This document shows, piece after piece, positions 52,520 through 60,799 of a stretch of 64,000 nt of DNA (its first letter is position 1; each line of letters begins with the position of its first letter). A model generated the notes under the pieces. It had not been told where the DNA came from. It was given only the letters and a program-made list of their open reading frames with translations, and made no database searches. Source of the stretch: Anthropogastromicrobium sp050944455 (GTDB taxonomy: Bacteria > Bacillota > Clostridia > Lachnospirales > Lachnospiraceae); the NCBI GenBank assembly GCA_050944455.1, contig JBMNRC010000007.1, forward strand, positions 1 through 64,000. Direction: 5' to 3'. The position numbers were made by a program, and so were the translations under genes.

Positions 52520-54514
52520 GCCAGCCTCCGCCCTCTCGGCCTGCACCTGGGCATTCATCTGCTCTTCCAGCTGGAAAAGAAGGGTGTCGTTGAAGTCCGG
52601 GTTGTCATAGTGAGCCCAGCTGGTCTGCGAGAGATCCATGCTGTACATTTCCCAGGGGTACGTCGTCACCAGGTCATAGTAATCCAGCTCGCGCGTCATG
52701 CTCATCCGGTAGTCTGTCGCCAGAAACTCCATGTCAAAGCCGGTGATCCGGGTTCCAATGCCGTCTTTCGTGATCTCCACGCGGGCCATCCCGCCGATGA
52801 TGCACTTTTCGATGTTCTGGATGGACTGGTAGTTGCCCAGCGAATAATAGATCAGCATTTTCCCGCCGTCCGGGCGGTCAATGTAATCAACCGGCTCCAC
52901 CACGTGCGGATGGGTCCCGATCACGAGGTCCACCCCCTGCTGGGCGAGGAAAGCGGCCTCCTGCGCCTGTTTCTCATCGGTGCTCAGGTTGTACTCCGTT
53001 CCCCAGTGCGGGAACACGACGACAAAATCCGACTGTGCCTTCGCCTGCGCGATCAGGGCCGCCAGGCGGTCGTAATCCAGATAGTCCACCAGGTACTCGC
53101 TTCCGGTGTAGTACTGCGGGATATTCAGAAGATCCGTGTAATTGATCAGGGCAATGCGGATGCCGTTGACGTCGCGGATCGTCAGCTGGTCCCTGGTTTC
53201 CCAGCTCCCGTGGATTCCGATGACCGAAATCTCCGGATAGTTGGTGTTGAAATAAGTGATCATGTGCAGGACGCCCTGCGCGTTCTGGTCGAGGATATGA
53301 TTGTTCGCCCCCAGCACCACGTCAAAACCCACGCTGGCCAGTTCGTCCGCCATCTCCGTTCTGCCGTTGAAGTTCGGATATCCCTGAATGCCGAGCTCAT
53401 TGCCGCCGATCACGGTTTCCTGGTTGATGCACGCGAGATCCGCGCTTTCGATGTATTCCTTCGTGTAGCGGAAGTTGTAGTCGTAGTTATAGCTCCCGTC
53501 CGCCTGCAGGCCGCTCATGGAAACCGACCGGTGCATCAGGTTGTCGCCGACGGCCACCAGATTGACCGTCACCGGCTGCATCGCGGGCGCGACGTTGACG
53601 ACGGCAGGCGTCTGGGACTCCGTCTGTTCCACGGAGGCAGTTTCCGTCTGTTCAGCAGCGGCATTCTGAGTCTCCTCAGCTTCCGAAACTGCCGCTTCCG
53701 ACGTTCCCTCCGGTGAGACAGTGCCCGGATTTTCCGCAGCCGCTGAGGCTCCGGTGTTTCCAGCGCTTCCCGCGGCTTCTTCCTCATCCTGCCGCGCAAC
53801 CGTTTCGTTTTCGGACAATCCCACCTGGGATGAAACGCCGCCCGGGCTGCCGCTCAGGAGAGAAATAAAACCGGCGTACGACGCTATGGTAATCGCAAAA
53901 GCCGCCGCGATGGCACAGACAGCGTAAAGAACCTTCCTCCCCGTGTCACGGCGCCGTCCCTCCTGTCTTGCGCGCCAGTACTCAGAATATCTGTCTTCTC
54001 CGTTCTTTTCCTCCGGCAGTTCCCGCTCACGGTCTTCCGGAAGGGGCCTCCTGCTCTTTTTGCCATCCGAAGCTTGTACGCCGGAAGTTTCCTGCCGTTT
54101 TCCGCGGACACGGACAACACTCGCAGAAATTTCCTCAGCCGGGATGCGTCCCTCCGGTGTTTGTCCCGCGGATTTTCTGCTTCCCGGATTTCGCCCTGAT
54201 GCTGCCTCTCCTGCAGGGCGTCCGCCTGCCTGGCTGCGGCGGTTTCCGGCCGGAGTTCCTGCCGCGGTTTTTTCTCTTTCCGGCTCTTCCTGCGTCAGGC
54301 GATTCCTTCTGGAAGCCAGCTCCGCTCTTCTCTTTTCCCCGCGGGCGATTCTCTCCGCTCTGGAAGGGGGATTCTCCCCGTCTTTGCGGGTTTCCGCGCC
54401 ATATTTCGAGAGCGCTTCGTCTACCGTGACGTTCCGGCAGCGCAGCTCTGCCCGGCGGCCTTTGCCGCGCTCGATTCTGGCGCGCCTCGAAAGGCGTGAA
54501 TTTTCTGGCTCCAT
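52502..54514 (-). CDS. CapA/PgsA-type metallophosphatase-fold protein, membrane anchored
   Basis: 670 aa. The cytoplasmic N-terminus (~190 aa) is very basic and contains two copies of an R-ERG--RRAEL module (about residues 10-24 and 51-65). A single span follows (~195-220, VLYAVCAIAAAFAITIASYAGF), then a Ser/Glu/Ala spacer, and outside the cell the PGA_cap domain from ~316 (VNLVAVGDNLMHRSV; LACINQETVIGG; LGANNHILDQNAQG; VVFPHWGTEYN; LVIGTHPHVVEPV). Family members take part in poly-gamma-glutamate export/capsule or cell-wall work; no capB/C genes are near, so the role is open. AAAGGG lies before the ATG. Confidence 0.9.
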   Translation of the reverse strand: MEPENSRLSRRARIERGKGRRAELRCRNVTVDEALSKYGAETRKDGENPPSRAERIARGEKRRAELASRRNRLTQEEPEREKTAAGTPAGNRRSQAGGRPAGEAASGRNPGSRKSAGQTPEGRIPAEEISASVVRVRGKRQETSGVQASDGKKSRRPLPEDRERELPEEKNGEDRYSEYWRARQEGRRRDTGRKVLYAVCAIAAAFAITIASYAGFISLLSGSPGGVSSQVGLSENETVARQDEEEAAGSAGNTGASAAAENPGTVSPEGTSEAAVSEAEETQNAAAEQTETASVEQTESQTPAVVNVAPAMQPVTVNLVAVGDNLMHRSVSMSGLQADGSYNYDYNFRYTKEYIESADLACINQETVIGGNELGIQGYPNFNGRTEMADELASVGFDVVLGANNHILDQNAQGVLHMITYFNTNYPEISVIGIHGSWETRDQLTIRDVNGIRIALINYTDLLNIPQYYTGSEYLVDYLDYDRLAALIAQAKAQSDFVVVFPHWGTEYNLSTDEKQAQEAAFLAQQGVDLVIGTHPHVVEPVDYIDRPDGGKMLIYYSLGNYQSIQNIEKCIIGGMARVEITKDGIGTRITGFDMEFLATDYRMSMTRELDYYDLVTTYPWEMYSMDLSQTSWAHYDNPDFNDTLLFQLEEQMNAQVQAERAEAGFTDTQ

Positions 54515-54717
54515 GATGAAGATCCCTTTCCCTGCTGACCTCTTCTGTATTTGCTGTATCTCTGGCAGGCACGGACATCCGCCTGCCCGGTGATAAGTTC
54601 CTATGCCGGCGCGGCCAAATGAACCGGGTGTTGATCTGCCCGGACTGCTTTTCTCGCTGTACGGCTCCGTCCAGCCGGGCTGTTCTTTCCCTTTCCGGTG
54701 ATTACCTGCATTGCTTT

Positions 54718-55404
54718 TCAGTGCCCGGCCGGGTCCCGCGGGCCGCTTTTACGCTTCCGGTCCGGTTCGTCCACACCGTTCTTCTCGCAGAATTCCGCGA
54801 GCACGCACCTGTCGCAGTAAGGATGTGTCCGGGCCGTGCAGACCGCGCGCCCGTGGTCAACCAGCCGGTGGCAGAACTGATTGCTCTCTTCCGGCGGGAT
54901 CAGTTTCCACAGCGCTTTTTCGACTTTTACCGGCTCCCGGACGTCATGTACCAGGCCGATCCGGTTGGACAGGCGGATGCAGTGGGTATCCGTGACAATC
55001 GCGGGCTTTCCGAAGATATCTCCCATGATCAGGTTCGCGCTCTTTCTGCCGACTCCCGGCAGCCTGAGCAGTTCGTCGAAATTATCCGGAACCTTCCCGC
55101 CGTACTGATCGCGGAGCATGATCATGCAGCCGCTGATGTCCCTCGCCTTGCTGCGGCCGAGGCCGCAGGGACGGATGATCTGTTCGATCTCCTCGGGCGA
55201 TGCCGCCGCCAGGCTGTTCACATCCGGATATCTGGCGAAAAGGTCTTTGACCACGACATTTACTCTCGCGTCCGTGCACTGCGCGGAAAGCCGAACGCTC
55301 ACCAGCAGTTTCCAGGCCTCGTCGTAATCCAGCGTGCAGGCCGTGTCGGGATACTCCTTTTTCAAAGCCTGCACCGTCTTCATCGCCAGCTCTTCCGGCG
55401 TCAT
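54718..55404 (-). CDS. nth: Endonuclease III
   Basis: 228 aa. Base-excision repair glycosylase/AP lyase for oxidised pyrimidines. Helix-hairpin-helix LPGVGRKSANL with the catalytic Lys, catalytic Asp in VTDTHCIRLSNR, and the 4Fe-4S loop CTARTHPYCDRCVLAEFC (spacing C-6-C-2-C-5-C). A short Arg/Lys tail follows. GAGAGG precedes the ATG. The gap to capA (54515-54717) shows nothing. Confidence 0.97.
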   Translation of the reverse strand: MTPEELAMKTVQALKKEYPDTACTLDYDEAWKLLVSVRLSAQCTDARVNVVVKDLFARYPDVNSLAAASPEEIEQIIRPCGLGRSKARDISGCMIMLRDQYGGKVPDNFDELLRLPGVGRKSANLIMGDIFGKPAIVTDTHCIRLSNRIGLVHDVREPVKVEKALWKLIPPEESNQFCHRLVDHGRAVCTARTHPYCDRCVLAEFCEKNGVDEPDRKRKSGPRDPAGH

Positions 55405-55463
55405 GAACGCACCTCTCTCATTTCCCCGGACAAGTTTTCCGGTTTTTTATGCTGAACACGCAA

Positions 55464-55483
55464 AACGCACCTTTCGGTGCGTT
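55464..55483 (-). terminator. Hairpin between the SpoU gene and nth
   Basis: AACGCACC / GGTGCGTT with a GAAA loop (minus strand), followed by TTGCGTGTT. It lies just downstream of the predicted nth start, so it may be an attenuator rather than the end of the SpoU transcript. Confidence 0.55.
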
Positions 55484-55496
55484 GTTTTACGGAAAT

Positions 55497-55525
55497 AGTA
55501 TATCATTGAGCCGGGTCCGGCGCAA
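55497..55525 (-). promoter_or_regulatory. Probable promoter of nth
   Basis: -35 TTGCGC (55520-55525), -10 TATACT (55497-55502), 17-bp spacing, located next to the repeat array at the SpoU stop codon. Confidence 0.6.
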
Positions 55526-55540
55526 GCTCTTTGCGGCGCC

Positions 55541-55690
55541 TCACCGGCACGCCATTGCGGAGGAACCCCGGACGGATCCAAAACCCGCACGCAGGGTCTT
55601 CGCGGCGGCTTCACCGGCACGCCATTGCAGAGGGACCTCGGACGGATCCAAAACCCGCACGCAGGGTCTTCACGGCGGCTTCACCGGCGC
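55541..55690 (-). repeat. 70-bp tandem repeats starting at the SpoU-gene stop codon
   Basis: TCACCGGC recurs at 55541, 55611 and 55681, exactly 70 bp apart. The repeated unit includes GACGGATCCAAAACCCGC and GCAGGGTCTTC. The first TCA (minus-strand TGA) is the gene's real stop, so each repeat carries a copy of the stop codon region. Confidence 0.92.
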
Positions 55691-56517
55691 CGCAGCTCCC
55701 AGAACGCGACAGCGCTGGCCGCGGCAACATTCAGGGAATCAACTCCATGGCTCATCGGGATTTTTACCGTGTAATCACAGTCCGCGATGGTATCCGCCCG
55801 GAGTCCCTCTCCTTCCGTCCCGAGCACTGCCGCCAGCAGAGGTTCCGCCTTCAGGGCCGGATCAGCGATGCTGACCGACTGATCGCGCAGTGCCAGCGCG
55901 GCAGTCCGGTATCCGGCGCGGCGCAGCATAGCCATCCCCGAATCCGGCCAGCTGTCTTTTCCGAAGAAGGTCCAGGGAATCTGGAACACCGTTCCCATGC
56001 TGACCCTGGCGCTCCTCCGGTACAGCGGGTCGCTGCAGCCGCCGGTCAGGAGCACCGCGTCCATCCCCAGCGCCGCCGCCGACCGGAAGATGGCGCCGAC
56101 ATTCGTCGGGTTCTGCACTTCCTCCAGAACCGCGATTCTCGATTTTCCGGACGCGGCGAACCGGGCGAGGAGTTCTTCCGGCCCCGGCTGCGGACGCCTC
56201 TTCATGGCGCACAGCACGCCGCGCGTCAGTTTAAAGCCTGTGATCTTTTCCAGCACCGGAAGATCCGCCGTGTAGACCGGCACGCCGGGGCACCTGGCAA
56301 GGATCTCCCGCGCCTGTCCCGCGATATGCCGCCTCTCTGTCAGAAAGGAGACCGGCTCATACCCGGCGTCCAGCGCCCGGGCGATCACGTTTGGGCTCTC
56401 CGCGATAAAGATTCCGCCCGCCGGCTCGTAAAAATGCGTCAGCTGCCGCTCATTGAGCCTCGCGTAAACATCCAGCTCCGGGGCTGAATAATCTTTGATT
56501 TCGATAATGTCAGACAT
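55681..56517 (-). CDS. SpoU/TrmH family RNA 2'-O-methyltransferase
   Basis: 278 aa. An N-terminal substrate-binding region (IEIKDYSAPELDVYARLNERQ; FIAESPNVIARAL) is followed by the knotted SPOUT domain: motif 1 NPTNVGAIFRSAAALG, motif 2 VLGTEGEGL, motif 3 IPMSHGVDSLNVAAASAVAFWEL. Methylates a ribose in rRNA or tRNA using SAM; which RNA cannot be told. The ATG at 56517 has only a weak site (GGAACAG). Its stop codon begins the 70-bp repeats. Confidence 0.94.
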   Translation of the reverse strand: MSDIIEIKDYSAPELDVYARLNERQLTHFYEPAGGIFIAESPNVIARALDAGYEPVSFLTERRHIAGQAREILARCPGVPVYTADLPVLEKITGFKLTRGVLCAMKRRPQPGPEELLARFAASGKSRIAVLEEVQNPTNVGAIFRSAAALGMDAVLLTGGCSDPLYRRSARVSMGTVFQIPWTFFGKDSWPDSGMAMLRRAGYRTAALALRDQSVSIADPALKAEPLLAAVLGTEGEGLRADTIADCDYTVKIPMSHGVDSLNVAAASAVAFWELRRR

Positions 56518-56715
56518 TCCTGTTTCTGTTCCGTTCTTTTCTTACTGCCCGCTGTCCGGCAGGTTTCCCGCATAGCCGCGCGGCTTTTGACAGTATTCTC
56601 CGTATTACTGCTTATAAGTATTCTGCGCATGGCGCTTTCCGGCTGCGCGGGCGGCTGGCGGGCGGAAACTTCAGCGCGTCCTGCGCCGATTCCCGCCTGA
56701 TTTGCCGGCTATATT

Positions 56716-58254
56716 TCAAACAGAAATTCCGGCGCGCACCCGGCAGAATTTCACGAGGACGGATCCGGCTTCCTTCTCTCCCCGGTGAAGCGCGAACACC
56801 CCGTACTTGGATCCGACCCAGTATCCCGCGGTGCAGGCGGCCGGTTCCGTGACCGGGACAAAACCTTTCGCGCCTTCCTTCAGGAAGAAAGTATAGGTGC
56901 CGTCAGCGCCGATCTGCAGGCGCAGCTGCTGCTCAGCCTCCCCGAGATCACAGACCGGCTCTTCTGTCTCCTCCCCGCCGATTGTTCCCGAGATCAGCGT
57001 CATCTGCAGCGCAGATCCTCTCTTGCGGAAAGCAATCGCGGAATACTCCCGGCCCAGAAGAACCAGTCCCGCTTCGTCTCCGTCCCCCAGTCCCGACAGG
57101 TCGAAGGCAAATTCCGCTGAAAACTCCGGGGCCGTCCATTTCTGCAGCAGGAGGTTCGGCTCGTCACACAGCGGCGCGCTCACCGGCTGCGCAAACAGGC
57201 GGAGGCCCGGATGCTCCATTCTGTACCAGATGTCCCGATGGTTCGCGTTCCACTGCCACTGCAGGCCGGGGCGGTCTCCCGAAAAATCGTCGCTGTCAGC
57301 CGGAGACTGGATTTTCACCGGAACTCCCTCCCTGACCTTCGGCTTGGCCCAGGTTGTCACCGGAGTGCCGAAGCCCTCGCCGGTTTCGTTTTTCCCGATG
57401 ACAGGCCAGTCGTTTTCCCAGACCATCGGCTCCAGATGAAGGATTCTTCCCGCCGGTCCGACATCCTGGAAATGGACAAACCAGTCTTCTCCCAGCGGCG
57501 TGTCGACCCATCCGCCCTGATGAGGGCCGTTGGTCTTCGTGCCCGCCTGAATCATGACAATGCGGTCTTCATAGGGACCGAAAACGCTGCGCGAGCGCAG
57601 CACCGTCTGCCATCCGGATTCCACGGATCCCGCCGGCGCGAAAATATAGTACCAGCCGTTCCGCTTATACATTTTCGGTCCCTCAATCGTGGGCTGCCTC
57701 AGATGTCCGTCGAAGATATGCCGCCCCTCTGAGAGCACATGCGTTCCGTCCGGGGACAGCGGGCTCAGGTGCAGGATGCTCTTGAAACCGATTCTGCTCT
57801 TCGCGAAGGCATTCACGAGATACGCTTTTCCGTCGTCATCCCAGAACGGACACGGATCAATCCATCCCTTCGCGGCTTTTACGCACACAGGCGCGGACCA
57901 CGGACCTCTCGCGTCTCTGGCGCGGCACATGAAAATTCCCTCGTCCGGCATCGGATAGTACACCAGAAATTCGCCGTCATGATACCGGATCGCCGGAGCC
58001 CACACTCCGTGGCCGTGCTGCGGGACTTCGTAGCCCGGTTCGGGAATCTGCTCCAGGACATAGGAAATCAGTTCCCAGTTGACCAGGTCTGTGGAGTGAA
58101 GCACCGGAATCGCGGGGGTATTGCAGAAACTGGACGCAACCAGATAATAGTCATCCCCGACGCGGCACACGTCCGGGTCGGAGTAATCGGTATAGAGAAT
58201 CGGATTCGTATAGGTTCCGTCGCCGTTGTCGGCGTTATAGATAAAATTTTTCAT
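56716..58254 (-). CDS. GH43 beta-xylosidase/alpha-L-arabinofuranosidase
   Basis: 512 aa, no signal peptide. Five-bladed propeller (residues 1-320) with base Asp26 in YSDPDVCRVGDDYYL, the pKa-modulating Asp in GWIDPCPFWDDDGKAYLV and acid Glu191 in QPTIEGPKMYKRNGWYYIF. The rest is the DUF1349-like beta-sandwich seen in xylosidase-type GH43. GGAG is six bases before the ATG at 58254 (another ATG lies at 58257). Followed by the SpoU gene and preceded by another GH43-like gene, both on the same strand. Confidence 0.94.
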   Translation of the reverse strand: MKNFIYNADNGDGTYTNPILYTDYSDPDVCRVGDDYYLVASSFCNTPAIPVLHSTDLVNWELISYVLEQIPEPGYEVPQHGHGVWAPAIRYHDGEFLVYYPMPDEGIFMCRARDARGPWSAPVCVKAAKGWIDPCPFWDDDGKAYLVNAFAKSRIGFKSILHLSPLSPDGTHVLSEGRHIFDGHLRQPTIEGPKMYKRNGWYYIFAPAGSVESGWQTVLRSRSVFGPYEDRIVMIQAGTKTNGPHQGGWVDTPLGEDWFVHFQDVGPAGRILHLEPMVWENDWPVIGKNETGEGFGTPVTTWAKPKVREGVPVKIQSPADSDDFSGDRPGLQWQWNANHRDIWYRMEHPGLRLFAQPVSAPLCDEPNLLLQKWTAPEFSAEFAFDLSGLGDGDEAGLVLLGREYSAIAFRKRGSALQMTLISGTIGGEETEEPVCDLGEAEQQLRLQIGADGTYTFFLKEGAKGFVPVTEPAACTAGYWVGSKYGVFALHRGEKEAGSVLVKFCRVRAGISV

Positions 58255-58373
58255 CATTTTCTCCGGTATCAGCTGCTCTCGTATCAGTTGTTCTATATTT
58301 ATCGTTATATCGGCAGAAACAGCCATGCCCCGCGGGGATCCCCTGCCCGGGAATCCGCGCGGGGCACCCGCAT

Positions 58374-59345
58374 TCAGCCGAACGCCTTCTTCACCCGATC
58401 GTACTCTTCCGCGGTGACCGGCATCACTGTTCCATGCTTGAACTTGTACGGGAAGGAGAATTCCGCGTCGCTCCGCACGAACTTTCCTGTAGCGATGTCA
58501 TCCGCGACAAAGGGGACATACCCCTGCTCCTCCGGCACTTTTGTTCCATAAAAATCGAGCATCAGGCACCATCTGCCGTCAGCCATCCTGAAACATGTCG
58601 GCGCCTCGTACTGTCCGGCCTCAAGCTTTGCCATCTCCGCGTCGAACGCCGGCATCTGCTCCCAGCCGTTCTCAGCCGACAGCCCCGATCCCGTCTTCGG
58701 AAGAAGGGTGCGGCCGCGCTCCATGTAAACATGGCCTTTGCCGACATTCCACTTGATAAAGCGGTAATACCAGCCGTCATGGTAAACCACGTTGGAGTCG
58801 ATGATCTGGGTTCCCTCTTTCCGCGCAAACGCAAAAGGCTCGGAATAGTGAACAAAATCCTTCGTAGTCGCGGCGTAAATCGCCATGCGGCGGTGTTCGT
58901 CGCCTTTCTTCACGGAGGACCAGTGCACCAGATACTCGTCCGTCCCGTCGATGGCGATTATATCCGGCGCCCACGCGCAGCCGTAGCTGTCGTCGACCAC
59001 GCGCACCTGCCGGGGTTCCGTCCAGTGAACCAGGTCGTCCGACTTCCAGAGAATCAGGTACGGGCTTCCCTTCTGGTTGACGATATCCCAGTCGCTCTGG
59101 TATTTCCCGTGGAAATGGTTGGCCAGCGAGAGATCCGTCGCCAGAAGAACGAAGCTGTTTTCTCTCGTGCGGTAAATGCAGAAGTCGCGCACTCCCCCGT
59201 CGCCGATCCCGCTGGTGAGAACCGGCTCGCCGCCGTTGACCGCCTCCCAGTGGTATCCGTCGCGCGACAGGCCGAAGTAAACCTGCTCGCCGTCCGGTGT
59301 TCTTTTTTCCTTAAAGTGCGCAAACAGATACGCGGATGTTTCCAT
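58374..59345 (-). CDS. GH43-like beta-propeller glycoside hydrolase
   Basis: 323 aa, no signal peptide. Propeller phrases YLFAHFKEKRTPDGEQVYFGLSRDGYHWE, GVRDFCIYRTRENSFVLLATDL, SYGCAWAPDIIAIDGTDEYLVHWSS and IIDSNVVYHDGWYYRFIKW resemble the arabinosidase-like GH43 subgroup. Catalytic candidates are the Asp in GVRDF, the Asp in WAPDI and the Glu in QYEAPTCFRMADGRW. The ATG at 59345 follows GGAGG; 18 upstream in-frame codons have no such site. Starts 29 bp after pepC. Confidence 0.9.
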   Translation of the reverse strand: METSAYLFAHFKEKRTPDGEQVYFGLSRDGYHWEAVNGGEPVLTSGIGDGGVRDFCIYRTRENSFVLLATDLSLANHFHGKYQSDWDIVNQKGSPYLILWKSDDLVHWTEPRQVRVVDDSYGCAWAPDIIAIDGTDEYLVHWSSVKKGDEHRRMAIYAATTKDFVHYSEPFAFARKEGTQIIDSNVVYHDGWYYRFIKWNVGKGHVYMERGRTLLPKTGSGLSAENGWEQMPAFDAEMAKLEAGQYEAPTCFRMADGRWCLMLDFYGTKVPEEQGYVPFVADDIATGKFVRSDAEFSFPYKFKHGTVMPVTAEEYDRVKKAFG

Positions 59346-59374
59346 TTTCCGTCCTCCGATGATCTTCCGGGTGA

Positions 59375-60688
59375 TTATGCCATGCTGTCGGCGTTCCACA
59401 GAGGCACTTCGATCGGCTTCTTCTCCAGAAGCGCTTTCTGCGCGTCCGTCAGGTACTTTTTATTGATGATCGTCTCATAGACATACTCGCGGAAATACTT
59501 CTGGCTGCAGACGTAGTACCCGTCCTTTCCGTTCTCCTTGCCCCAGCTGTTCTCGATCTTCCATCTTGCCGGCTGTCCGTCTCCGTTGAAACTGACGCCG
59601 ATCAGGATCATCGCGTGAGTTGCCGAGCTGCTGCGGTACGCGAGACGGTTCTTCTTGTCCAGCGTGAAGTCCACGCCGCCCAGAAGGCCCTGGTAATCAA
59701 AACTGTCCGGATCCCAGACACCTTCCTTCCGCGCGCCGAACGCGCCGGCGTCGCAGCCGAACCACACCGGCTCGCCGCCCTTCAGCTGCGCGAGGACCAG
59801 TTCCTGGACTTCATCCATGGTAAGGTTGAGCTGGTATATGCCGCTTTCCGCCATCGACCCGGTGTAATGGAACGTGTATCTCTCGTTGTAGGCTCTGGAC
59901 GGCATGTTGGTGACGGTGACATAATCGTCCAGGCTGATGCCGACATACTTGTCATAGAAAGCCTTCGGCGTCAGATTTCTGTCCGCGTGGTACTGATTGT
60001 CGGCGTCGCGGTACTCAAAGTCGAAAGATTCGACCGGCTCCCCGAAGACGATGCACTCCGCCTTGTAGATCTCGGCCATCATCTGTTCCTTGCGGGGTTC
60101 CGGGTCTCCGCCGGCTCTCACGATTCCGCGGAGCTCTTCGGCGTCCTTGTGAAGAAGGCAGTTCAGAATGTCCATAAACTTCGCGGTGTGCTCGGACTGA
60201 TAGCTTTCCGGCATCACGTACTTCGGCACTGCCCCGTACTTCTTCACAAGGTCAACCGCCATATCCCAGTATCCGCCGTCGCCGATCCCGGCCGAGAGCA
60301 GCCACTCCACGGTCCGGTCATCCACCGGCTTGTCGGCATTGGCAATCATCATCTCCAGATAGTTGTTGGCTTTCTCCAGCTTGTCGTAAAACGCCAGGTA
60401 ATTCTCAGAGAGCTCAAATTCCTTCAGGTTGAGCTTCTCCGCTACGACCTCGCGGATGATATTCATCGCCGCGAACATCCAGCAGCGGCCGCTCTTCTGC
60501 TGGGCGGTGATTCCTCTGGTTTTCAGTTCAATCTCAAATTCGCCCTGCAGCTTTGCCGCGTTCATCGGGATGTAGGCCAGATCCGCCATCTCGGTTTTTG
60601 CCATCGCGGCATTGGCCGTTTTCGCGGCGCGGTCCTCCTCAAAGCTCTTGCGGAATGACGCTGTCAGTTCAGGGGTAAGTGCTTTCAT
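59375..60688 (-). CDS. pepC: Aminopeptidase C (bleomycin hydrolase family C1B)
   Basis: 437 aa, cytoplasmic cysteine peptidase. Catalytic triad visible: Cys69 in KSGRCWMFAAMN, His358 in SSATHAMILIGV, Asn380 in ENSWGKENGKDGYYV. The typical N-terminal SFRKSFEEDRAAKTANAAM is also present. Normal length. AAAGGAAC precedes the ATG. It trims peptides taken up or released by turnover, and heads a run of two GH43-type genes with 29-bp spacing to the first. Confidence 0.96.
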   Translation of the reverse strand: MKALTPELTASFRKSFEEDRAAKTANAAMAKTEMADLAYIPMNAAKLQGEFEIELKTRGITAQQKSGRCWMFAAMNIIREVVAEKLNLKEFELSENYLAFYDKLEKANNYLEMMIANADKPVDDRTVEWLLSAGIGDGGYWDMAVDLVKKYGAVPKYVMPESYQSEHTAKFMDILNCLLHKDAEELRGIVRAGGDPEPRKEQMMAEIYKAECIVFGEPVESFDFEYRDADNQYHADRNLTPKAFYDKYVGISLDDYVTVTNMPSRAYNERYTFHYTGSMAESGIYQLNLTMDEVQELVLAQLKGGEPVWFGCDAGAFGARKEGVWDPDSFDYQGLLGGVDFTLDKKNRLAYRSSSATHAMILIGVSFNGDGQPARWKIENSWGKENGKDGYYVCSQKYFREYVYETIINKKYLTDAQKALLEKKPIEVPLWNADSMA

Positions 60689-60799
60689 GATATTCTGTTC
60701 CTTTCTGATTCTGTCCGGGAAGAAAGATGATTCTGCCGGGGAGCCCTCCTCTTCCCGCAGGGATGGCTCCCGCTGTCTGATTGTATCACAGAATGCCAG

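Noticed and set aside
56584..56612. TTGACA with a TTATAA nearby on the plus strand
   Set aside because: Spacing is 19 bp or the -10 is poor, and nothing is encoded downstream on that strand.
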